Assembly (NCBI RefSeq): GCF_000499845.2
Contig: NC_023750.2
Coordinates: 27,160,643 to 27,224,642, forward strand
From: Phaseolus vulgaris
Lineage: Eukaryota; Streptophyta; Magnoliopsida; Fabales; Fabaceae
DNA length: 64,000 bases
Reading direction: 5' to 3'
Part shown: positions 42,059-51,523 of the stretch, piece by piece
How the letters are laid out: every line of letters begins with the position of its first letter
How positions within the stretch are numbered: the first letter of the stretch is position 1
The notes under the pieces: model-generated
Databases searched by the model: none
Seen by the model: only the letters and a program-made list of their open reading frames with translations
What the model was told of the DNA's origin: nothing
Made by a program: the position numbers and the translations under genes

Positions 42059-44670
42059 TCAGTCTTCAGAAGGAACAACCTTCCCGTCCACCACCTCGTT
42101 GTTGAGAGACACCATGGAAAGATCCGAGTCGGGGTACAGGCAGGCGAACTGTTCCCGGGCAGCCTCGAATCCAGCAGCGAGAATCTGGGCAGAGCTCAGC
42201 TCAAGTTCTTCAATCTGTTTCTTTAGCCCCTCATTCTGCTGCTTCAGCTCTTCAGTTTGTTTCTTGAGTTCTTCAATTGTTTCCCGAGCTTGTAGAAGGT
42301 CTTCAGTAACCTTCTTGGATTCCGCCTGCACCTGGGCTAGCTCTGCGGCGATCTTCTCGTTCTTTTCGTTGGCTTCGGCGAGCTTGGCCATGGTGTCGTC
42401 TCTCTCCTTCTCCACTTTGCCCAAAAAGACATCCCGATCGGCTGACCTTTTCTCGAGGTTCTTTACCTTGGCGGCGTCTGCTTTGATCAACGCCTCCAGG
42501 TCAGCCACTTTGACGCGATAGGGTACCAGCTTGCTCTCCAGCTCGATCTTCTCTTGAGCCAAGAGCTGCACCTTATGGCATAGATCGGTGGCCTCCTTGC
42601 GTGCCACCCGGAGCTCAGTGCTCATAACATCTTCCACTCGAGAGTGATCGATCTCGGCGAGCGTTAGATTGCAGGATAACCTCTCCGCCTCAATCCTTAT
42701 GGTGCGATTCTCCGCTCGGAGTGTGAAGATGTCATCCTGGAGCTTCTTGGTGGAACTCTCCACAGCTTTGGATATGATGGAGGGGAAATCCTCCGCCATC
42801 ATCTTCAGTTTTGCTGAGAAGGGCTCCCACACCCTTTTGACCTCAAGAAAGAGGTTTGCTTGTGGAGGCAACGGGGGGGCTTGTTGTTGGTTCTCGCCGC
42901 CACCTTCTTGAGTTGGTTGTGGAATGGGTGCTTCTTGGCATGGTGGCGACGTCGGGGATTCAGTGATGAGGATAGGCGAATTGTGAGCACCCTCATCCCC
43001 GACTGGTGCAGCATTTGCAGTTGAGGCGTTTGAAGGAGGACCCCCTCCAGCTGATACATAGGGTGTGGAGGCGCTCGGGGGGTTCTCCATAAAGTTGGGC
43101 TCGGCAGCCTCAACCACAGGAAGTGCAGACGCCAGAGGAACTGCTTGGACTGGCGAGGTGGGAGCAAGGGCAGGAAGCAGTGTTGGAGGTGGAGCTGGTG
43201 TGGAAGGTGGTGTTGATGTTGGAAGAGGAGGTGGAGCAGATGGTGAAGAAGGCGCCACCCTCTTCCTCTTGGTGATAAGGCCATCTTCAGTCGCCTCATC
43301 GTCTTCTTCGTCATCCTCTTGGACCACCTGAGGGGTTTTCCTCTTTGGCTTCCTGAGGATGAGCTTTTTGCGCTGATTGGCGGGCTGGGCCTCGGAAGGA
43401 GCTGGGCCTTTGGGGGGCGATCTGCCCTGTGCAGCGGCAATCTCCACAACTGAGTTTGGCACGGTTTGGGAACACGACGCCAACCCATGGGTTCGGGCGA
43501 GTGCCCTCAACTCAGCCAGCTTTCCCTTGCCCAACATGAGGTCTGCATAATGCAAAGGAACATGGGTCAGCTTAGAGAGAAAGAAAAACGCATAAGTCAG
43601 TATGCAAGAAAAGTAGATAAGTGGTGCAGAAAATAAAACCAAAGTCTTGTGCACGGCAGACAAGACGCCCAGCAACAGTTAACAGAGGAATGGCACAAGG
43701 CAAAGACTTAAACGTTGAGGCACTAACCTATGCGAGTCTCGAGTTGATCTTCGAAGAACTCGAAGGAGATGAGCGTAGTGGTAAGGAAAGTGATGTTGAG
43801 ATCTGCCACGCTCTTCCAGAAGAGGCACAGATCTTTGTCCAAGGCTCCCATGTTGTCGAGGCTCCTTGGCCTCCTGAAGCTTCCCTTGGACTCTTTATTC
43901 CCCTTGTTTACCCAATACAAGGGGAAGCCGTCGAGCAGCGAGGCGTCCTTGTCGTTTGGGCGCACCTGAACAAACTTGCCTTTCCAATCCTTGTAGGATT
44001 GCTGGAAGATAGAGAAGATCGACCTTCCAGCAATCCCGTTCAGACTCACCCACAGGCGATCTCCCGGGTGTTTAGCTTCAAAGAAGAAGAGAAAAACGTC
44101 CACCGACGCTGGCAGTCCCAAATGTGCGCACATGATTTGGAACGCCCGCACGAATGCCCAGCTGTTGGGATGGAGCTGGGCGGCGGCGATGTCGAGCTCG
44201 GTAAGTAGCTCCCTTTCAAAACGAGTGAAGGGAAACCTAAGTTTCACCTTCTTGAACAGGGTGGTGTATACGAAGCAGAACAACCCGTCGTTGTTCCCTT
44301 TGTCGTCGGCGCACACTGGCATGTCGGGGGGGCAAGGTAGCACCATCATCTTGTCGTCATGCTCCTTGTGGAACGACAGGTGAGGCTCGTCCCCTTTCTT
44401 CAATCGAAGAACTGCCCCAGCAGAGTTTACTGAGGAGGTTTCCTTCAACAAGGTCGGGGTGGCCCATGAGTATAATTTTTTGAAGTCTGGGGAAGGAACG
44501 GAGGCTCCTCCGGCGACAAGTGGAGTAGCCTGAGCCAGGTTAGGGTGGGAGGTTGCAAGCCTCTCAGCCTGGGAAGAAGAAGCACCAAGTGCTCGCGGTG
44601 GGTTGTGAGCTTGAGATGAAGGGTTTCGTGACGAGGGAGGAGGATTTGGGGTGATCTTAGAGCGAGCCAT
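42059..44670 (-). CDS. TE-6 antisense gene, spliced, intact 808 aa
   Basis: ATG 44670. Exon 1 is 44670-43728 (943 nt), the intron 43727-43543 (185 nt, GTTAGTG...TATGCAG), exon 2 43542-42059 (1484 nt). The sum, 2427 nt, is 808 codons plus stop. A leader intron (44910-44679, 232 nt, GTACTCC...TTTGCAG) lies just before the ATG. The architecture equals the TE-4 protein: N-terminal 'putative gypsy type transposon' domain with LPASVDVFLFFFEAK and RSIFSIFQQSYKDWKG; basic KKLILRKPKRK; acidic stretch; TKRKRVAP; Pro-rich linker; coiled coil at roughly residues 560-760; end NEVVDGKVVPSED. A G-box (45106-45112) lies upstream. It is open although every pol domain nearby is broken. Confidence 0.87.
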
Positions 44671-45244
44671 CGCGGAAACTGCAAAGGAAAAAGAAAAGAA
44701 AAGGTGATCAGGGTTCGCAGAGGCTGACTCGATCGTGAAAGAAGGGTGAAAAACGAACGAACGAAGGTTCGTTGTAACGAAGACGAAGCCCTAAGTTACG
44801 AGAAAGGAGAAATAGAAGAAACAGCCCACAACGTATGCACCAGACAGTTAATGGATGATGCGAATCGGTTAAAATGCAGGAAAAATCAGCAGAAGAAGTA
44901 AAGGGAGTACCTTTTTATGATCGGAAGAGCGACGAAGGAAGTTGAGGATTCAGGAGGGTGAAGAGCGTCGTGAGCTTTTGCAGAAGAAGCTTGAAGCGTT
45001 TGAGAAAGCAAGAAAGTGATGGAACAGTGGAGTGAAATGGGTTTAAGGGTTTTTCAAATGGGTTTTGGAAGCGCAAACGACAATTAAAGGTAACCGTTGA
45101 TGAAGCCACGTGTCGAGCGATTGGAGGAGTGTTTGGTGGAGTGTCAGGAAAGCAGAAAGTACAACCGCTTGGAATTCTGCGCCAGCGCCACGTAGATCGG
45201 TATTGACATGACTCCTTTAGTCTTTTCGCTGGACAAGTCTTCGC

Positions 45245-45262
45245 TTAAGACTGGGGGGCTTG
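45245..45262 (+). other. Polypurine tract (TE-6)
   Basis: TTAAGACTGGGGGGCTTG directly before the 3' LTR; identical to that of TE-4 and, over 16 bases, to that of TE-5. Confidence 0.8.
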
Positions 45263-46151
45263 TGTACCGCCCTGGTAGTCGGAAGTGATGACGTGGCATC
45301 AAGCTATTGTATAGGCGTGTTGATGGGACGCCTGGCTGGCAGAAGGGAAGGAAGTCGGGGGGCTCGTGTAGTCGCCAGTTATTAAGTTGGCGTGCTCCGA
45401 TCTCCAGCACACCAGAACCGGCGGTCACCGGGTTAAAGATGAAGTCGCCCGATGTAAACCCAGGCGACCAAGTGATTAGAGATCGCCGAAACAAGGACAT
45501 CGCCGAAGATGAAGGCAGATAGACATTTCCCAGCTGGCCAGAGGATGAGGTCGAGGGACAGCTTGCTTGAGCATACACGGTGAAACAGGTGGTGCAGATC
45601 ATGAAGGCGGCCGGCGAGAGCACAGGGAAGGTGTGTACGAAGGCACCCTAACTTGCCAATCCAGAAGAGATCGCGCTCCAAGACAACTATGCACTGAGTA
45701 GTATCATGCATAAGTAACTTAGCTAGAGGAGAAGTCAGAAGTAGCGCCCAAGTCAAGGATGCTCCAGATGATGGCACGTGTACAGCTGGATGCGAGCCAC
45801 GTGTCCAGATGTGTAACTGCCAGGAGAGAGAAAGTGTCCAGGTATATAAGAGTTTCCAACGAACTTCTGAGGTACGCACGTTCAGATTGTCTTCTTTACG
45901 CTTGCGAGTTCTTGAGTATACTGAGAGAGAACTGGTTCACGGTTACTTAGAGTTCTTGAGTGTTACTCTTAGTAATTGGTGGTTCAGTCGCTGACTTGGG
46001 CGTTGGAGTGCGATCGGCCGCAGCGGCGCCGTTTCGTCTTTTGCAGGTTCTTGAGGTGGATCGCGGCGAAGGACGGAGGCAAACACGGCGCATACGTCGA
46101 TCCAAGTTTGACGAGGCAAAGCTCCAGCGTTTTGGTCAACAGGCAGGATCA
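45263..46151 (+). repeat. TE-6 3' LTR (889 bp)
   Basis: Same ends and length as the 5' LTR. TATA region GTATATAAGA at 45842-45851. Confidence 0.95.
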
Positions 46152-46261
46152 GTATTGTAGAGTTAAATTTACAAGTAATGTTCGAGATAAATGAGAGTAA
46201 TGCGAATAGGGCAAACATTACAAGCCCTGTGCTCATACAAAAAACACAAACGAACCACTCT

Positions 46262-47227
46262 TCAGTGGCCGCCGGAGTCGGCACGGGAGGAAGACGAAGC
46301 CCCGCTCTCAGTCCGCAAAGCCCGGGTAAGTTGTGACCTCCGCTCTTGGTTTATCTTCGAACCTGCACCAAGGGAGATGAACGTGTCAGAGACACCATGA
46401 AGCAAAACACACACAGTTAGAAAGCACCAAAGGCGGAAGTTTCTAGGGCAGTAACGCATACATATATACTTCTCTAGGGTTCCGGCGTTGAACTCCAAAC
46501 TAATCAAGGTGGCGGAGTTGAAACCTCCCGCCTCAGCAAGGATCCGGCAAACCACCTGGTCATTCGGGGCTAGCTTCTTGAAGGGTTTGGATTTGAGGGC
46601 CCTCGTCTCCCTCACCCAGTACAGTGGAAAACCATCTAGGGCGGAGGGAACGAAATCAGAGCAACAGATTTTGAAGAACCTGCCCTTCCACCCAGTGAAG
46701 GAGTTTTGGAAAGGGGTCAGGAGAACCCTGCCAGGAACGTTACTGAGGGTCACCCAAAGGTTACTCCTTTGCCTCTTCACCTCAAAGAAGTGAAGAAAGA
46801 TATCAACCGAGGGTGCACAACCCAGAAAACCAAAAAGGATGTCAAAGGCCTTGACGAAAGCCCAGCTATTAGGATATAACTGGGCCGGAGCAGCATTGAT
46901 CTCTGTCAGCAGTTCCCTCTCAAACCTGGAGAAGGGCAGGCGCACGTCGATGGTCTTGAAAACCACCTGATAGAAATAAAAGAAGGGGACCCCGTCGTTG
47001 GCCCGTTCGTCTCCGCATACTGGCTCCCCTAAAGTGCAAGGGAGCACAGCAATATCGTCGTCGTGCCTCTTCGCGAAGGCACGGTGATCATAGGAGCATG
47101 AATCCCCTTTGTGTTCCCGTATGGCCCGGGTAGAAAGCAAGCACGAGCACTCGTCAAGGAGCTCGCTCGAGGCCCAAGTATACAAGTCCTTGGGGTTAAC
47201 CCTGGGGGGAGGAACACGAGAAGACAT
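46262..47227 (-). CDS. TE-5 antisense ORF 1 (aORF1), spliced, intact 288 aa
   Basis: Start chosen at ATG 47227 (MSSRVPPPRVNPKDLYTW), which aligns with TE-2; the frame is open further upstream to 47341. Exon 1 is 47227-46462, the intron 46461-46363 (99 nt, GTATGC...GGTGCAG), exon 2 46362-46262. 766 + 101 = 867 nt, the same as TE-2. Domain motifs: ELLDECSCLLSTRAI, LPFSRFERELLTEIN, APAQLYPNSWAFVKAFDIL, LDGFPLYWVRE. The tail is short and Ser-rich (GASSSSRADSGGH) and has no coiled coil. G-boxes CACGTGG lie upstream at 47452-47458 and near 47625. Role unknown. Confidence 0.82.
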   Translation of the reverse strand: MSSRVPPPRVNPKDLYTWASSELLDECSCLLSTRAIREHKGDSCSYDHRAFAKRHDDDIAVLPCTLGEPVCGDERANDGVPFFYFYQVVFKTIDVRLPFSRFERELLTEINAAPAQLYPNSWAFVKAFDILFGFLGCAPSVDIFLHFFEVKRQRSNLWVTLSNVPGRVLLTPFQNSFTGWKGRFFKICCSDFVPSALDGFPLYWVRETRALKSKPFKKLAPNDQVVCRILAEAGGFNSATLISLEFNAGTLEKYICMRYCPRNFRLWCFLTVCVLLHGVSDTFISLGAGSKINQERRSQLTRALRTESGASSSSRADSGGH

Positions 47228-47341
47228 GCTTGAACAGAATCTGGGAGGTTTGGAGGAGAACGGCCTGCTGGTAACGCAAGGGTAAAACGATGGTTGGAAC
47301 GAACACTGGAAGAACTCTTCGCGAGAAGAGAAAGGGTGCAA

Positions 47342-48498
47342 GTAGGTTACGAAGGGCGCAGAAATGATGAGGACAGGTTCAAGATTTGGAAGAATTAAGT
47401 ATTGCGGTTAGAGCGCCAAACGACGCAAATGAATGCACCGCACGATCGAGCCACGTGGCAGAGGATGGGAGGATGACCCTGGCACCACTGGTTAACACTC
47501 AGAAAACGTCGTATCGACAGAATGCCCGAGGGTACGATACGCCGTCGAGAGCGGGTCAGAGGCATAGAAAATGTCAGGACCAAGTCAAGTGGCTGAACGT
47601 CCCATCAGCCATACGAGAAGCGCCACGTGGATAGCACAGGCGAAAGCTTGAGCTCTTCGCTATCCCAGGTGTCGACCAGGACCAAGGTTAAAGTCAATGC
47701 CAAGGTAAAGTTAACGCCCAAGGCGTCGCCAGGAAAGGCGCAAAAGGCGACGCCAGGAAAGGCGCAGAAGGTGACGCCAGCATGAGACGTTGTGGGCGTC
47801 GCCAATCCAAGTATCAGCAGTGTCAACTCCCCGATACCCACAGGTAGGAAAGACTGTGGAGGGAGACGAGATCGCCAAACGCCAGTGAACCGCTGGCAGG
47901 GTTGTTCCCCGACACCCATGGGAAGGAAAGACCATGGAGGGAACGACCCCCTGGAGGGCTCCGAGCTTTCCCAGCACTCGGTGTTTTTAGACACCCTGGG
48001 ACGATACGGTGCTGCTGTAGCAGACCTCTCCTTAGGCGTGGGCGCCGGGCACCAAGAATCAAGGGACATATCGCTTTGGTGTTTGAGACACCCCATGGAC
48101 GATACGGCTCCGTTAGGCAAGCCTCTCCATGGGCGTGGGCATCGACGCGTGACCTTATCCCAAGTGTTTAGGACCCAGAGTAGGTCTCAACTTTCGCGTT
48201 GCGGCAATGGTAAAGCCACTGACGCCTTCACGAAGCATAGGCGCCGGGCATACAGGGTCGCCCAACGCAGCGAAAGAAACGGGTAGAGTAAAGGCAAAGC
48301 AATCGAAGCACATGAAGGCGAAAAAATGAGGGTAAAATCATACAGGCGGAATTCGATAACTCAAAGGTACAAAAATTGTCACGCAAAACCCACAGTTGTG
48401 ACGAAAGTGCAAATAGTTCGAAGAATTACAAGTTTATCAAAGAGGGTCAAAAACAAGACAAAGCGCAATGGAATAAGGTGGTGGTCGAGGGCGGCGGT
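47342..48498. other. TE-5 spacer between antisense genes, with hairpin motifs
   Basis: No coding frame that I trust. Hairpin motif 1 at 47826-47867 and 47904-47944; hairpin motif 2 at 47994-48040 and 48088-48136; GGCGTCGCC-like repeats near 47715-47800. Aligns with TE-2 16433-17653. Confidence 0.75.
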
Positions 48499-50776
48499 TC
48501 AATCATCCAGCTCCAAGGGCACGACCTTCCCGTCAACGATGTGATGAGTGGAATCGCAGTTGAAAACGTCGATTCCCGGGTTCTCACAGACGGCCTGGCC
48601 TAGAGCCTCTTTGAACCCCTCCTCGAAGGTACCCGCCATGTCGTTGATAAGGGTCTTCTTGTCCTTCTCTAACTCCTCGATGATGGCGTCCCCAGAAGCT
48701 ACCTGTTTCTCCAAAGCCTCCTTCTCCACACGGAGCCGGCTGACCTCGATCTGTAGTTTGTCGTAGTCAACCTGGAGAAGGCCCATAGCTTTAGCCTGAG
48801 TAGCCATCTCCCCCTCCATCCGCTCCAGTTTGTCAGCTTGCTCACAGCATCGGCTCTTCAAGTCCTCTTGAACTTCCTCGTAAGCTTCGACCATGCCCTG
48901 GAGGCCTGTTACTTGGACTTGGAGAGTGACTTCCAGAGTGTAGAAGTCAGCCTGAAACTCCACCGCCTCTGCCAGTTGTTTTTCAGCCTCTTCCTTGGCC
49001 TCTTGCGCCAGCTTCAGAGTGGTTTGGTAGGCCTCGTTTTGGCATCCCAAAGTTTTCTTTTCCTCCTCCAGGGCGGCTACCCTTGCTTCAAGGGCCTGGA
49101 GGGTTTGTGTTTGCAAAACAGCATTTCTAGCTTGGGCACGCCAGTCGAGGGCCACGACCAAGAAGGCTCCCAAGTAGAAGGGCATTCCCTCCCTCCTGTC
49201 GGAGCCTTCTAGCATTGATCCCCCGCTGAAGCCCCTCATCAGATGCATAATTGGAGGAGGGATGGCAATAAGATCGGGGGCGGCGGCGACAGAAGCGGGA
49301 GAAGCAGAGACCTCTGCCGGTGGCGGGGTGGAGCAGATTCGGCCCCTTCGCCTGTTTCCTCTTGGACCATTGTGGGAGGAAGAGAGGTAGCACTTGGAGG
49401 GTTGTCCCTGGAGGAATTCCCTCCCTGGGGCGACGCCGCTGGAAGAATGGGAACCCTAGCAGCCTTTCTCCTCTTGAAGACTAGCCCACCGTCAGAGTCT
49501 TCGTCATCGGAGATAATCTCCAACACCCTTTTTCCTTTGTCAAGGGGGGTTGGAGCAGGTGATGAAGCCACAGCCAGCAGGACGGCAGCAATGGGCGGGG
49601 AAGAGCCGGATGTGTGAAGTGGTTGGGGGTTACGTGGAGATGGTGAAGATGAGCCTAGGGGGGCTTCGGTAGTGGTTGGTGGTGGTAAAGGCAGGGTTAA
49701 TGAGGGGTTGGGGTCAGCAGCAGGGGCGGAGGAGGCGCCAGCCTTGGCGGCACGAGCGGCCTTCATCGCTTTCGCCAAAACCATCCTCTTGGAGGCATCC
49801 ATCACCGATCCTACGTTCAGGTAAACCAAATAGCAGAAGTTAAGACCAACGCAGTTATACAAACCCACAAAACGCGTAGATGAATGAGACATAAGGCACT
49901 TAGCGCGAAGGAAAACAGGTGGAAGAGGCCAATAGAGCAAGCATGAAGCAGTAAAATACAAATAACAGAAGACAATAAGAGAGGAGTCTCCCTACCAAAG
50001 TAGGTGGTCAAGGAGTGGGCATTGTACTCGCTTGCGATGAGCTTCAGCGTGTCGAAGACAATCCCCAGGCCAGCCAAGGCCTTGCATACCTCCCTATCAG
50101 CAGGGGATAGCTCGTCCAGGGCCTTGGCCTTAAGCAACTTGGGGTGTTCTGTCCAGTACAGGGGAAAGCCATCCAAGGCTGTAAGGTCATGCTTGGCGCA
50201 GCATACCCTGAAGAATTTTCCCTTCCAGCCCTTGTACGAGTTCTGGAAGAGAGAAAGGAGGATCCTACCCGCGATCCCGGAGAAGCTCACCCAAAAGCTT
50301 TTCCCCTGTTTCTTCACCTCGAAGAAATGTAAGAAGACATCCACAGAGGGAAGGATGCCTAGATATCCGCAAAGAATTTGGAAGGCCCGAACGAATGCCC
50401 AGCTGTTGGGGTGTAGCTGGGCCGGGGCTGTGTTGATCTCTGTAAGAAGTTCCCTTTCGAAGGGCGTGAACGGAAGGCGCACCCCGATGCGTTTAAATAC
50501 CGTTTGATACATGAAAAAGAAAGGGTTCCCCTTCCAGGGTCTGTCATCCACGCAAACAGGTTCCCCAGGCCTGCCGGGATGGACGGAAATATGTGCATCA
50601 TGGGTGCGGCAGAAGGCGTTAAAATTGTACAGGTGGGGATCACCGCGATGGTTCTCCAAGTCCTTCATGGTCGTCAAAGTGGTGCATTCGTTTAAAAGCT
50701 CGTCAGGAGCCCATGTGTAGAAGGCTTTATAGTTGGTCCTTGGGGAAGAACTGGACTTTGATTCCGGGCGCACCAT
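48499..50776 (-). pseudogene. TE-5 antisense ORF 2 (aORF2), spliced, one frameshift
   Basis: ATG 50776 (MVRPESKSSSS). Exon 1 is 50776-49996 (781 nt), the intron 49995-49811 (185 nt, GTAGGG...ACGTAG), exon 2 49810-48499 (1312 nt). The joined codon is G-GA, giving YFGSVMDASKR. The sum is one short of a multiple of three because of a 1-bp loss near 49325 (in TE-2 the region reads on through IMHLMRGFSGG). Exon 1 holds the same domain as aORF1 (LPFTPFERELLTEIN, AQLHPNSWAFVRAFQILCG, LDGFPLYWTE). Exon 2 has a Pro/Ser linker, FKRRKAAR, a coiled coil and the end HHIVDGKVVPLELDD. It is a paralogue of aORF1 and the counterpart of the family A antisense gene. Confidence 0.85.
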
Positions 50777-51506
50777 GATGCGGATAAATAGCTGAAGAAA
50801 GAAGAAAAGAAAAGGGTTTTAACCAGCGATGCCAAGGCAGAAAAGGGAACAAACCCCTAGAAACATGCCACCCACGCGAGGAAACCCAGAAAGGAGGGGA
50901 AGAGAACGGAGAAGAACGGAGGAGCGGAAGAGCACAGAAACGCATAAACATAAACAGTCCCAGGCAGTTCAATACGCAGCGATGCAATGCAACGAAGGAG
51001 AAGAGCAATGAAGGCGGAAAAATCATACCTTTGATGTCGAAGTATGGGAGGAAGGAAAGCGCGAAGGAAAGAGCAGAAGTTGCAGAGAAAGGGCTCGAAG
51101 GCGATGAACAGTACAGAAATGCAGAGAGAATGGATGAAACAGTGGTGTGAGCGCGGGGTTTTGGGTAACTTGAATGTTACATTTGCAACCCAAGAGGCGC
51201 TAATTGGGAGCCGTGTGATCGTGCCGCGTGTCAAAGGATTAAGCGCTCAAGGGAAGCGCAAGGGACTCTAGAGGCTGGCCGTGTGATGAGCCACGTGGCA
51301 CGCAATTAAGCGTGGCCCCAAAAGGTGTTACTTTCCCCGCTTCAGAGAATGTCCAATCAGCCATTAAGGGCACCCCCATGGTTCAGAGAGTGTCACGTCA
51401 ACAGTTCAAGAAGTGTTGAGTCAGCAGGGAATGACACGTCACCAGGGTGACACATGGACGGCGTGGGCGAGGCCTTAGTCTTTGCGCTGAAGACAAGTCT
51501 TCAGCT

Positions 51507-51523
51507 TAAGACTGGGGGGCTTG
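51507..51523 (+). other. Polypurine tract (TE-5)
   Basis: TAAGACTGGGGGGCTTG before TGTACCG, the same as in family A although the LTRs differ. Confidence 0.8.

Larger units (their letters stand above)
34932..46151 (+). mobile_element. TE-6: family A Tat-type element nested in TE-5, full length but without reverse transcriptase core
   Basis: Two 889-bp LTRs (34932-35820 and 45263-46151) differ at about 13 positions counted by eye, near 1.5 percent, so this is a young insertion. Flanks are GTATA (34927-34931) and GTATT (46152-46156), a 5-bp target duplication with one change. Inside, in order: primer binding site, leader, gag-protease, in-frame deletion of reverse transcriptase, RNase H, second RNase H, integrase, minisatellites, intact antisense gene, polypurine tract. 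It cannot have made its own reverse transcriptase if the deletion preceded insertion. Confidence 0.95.
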
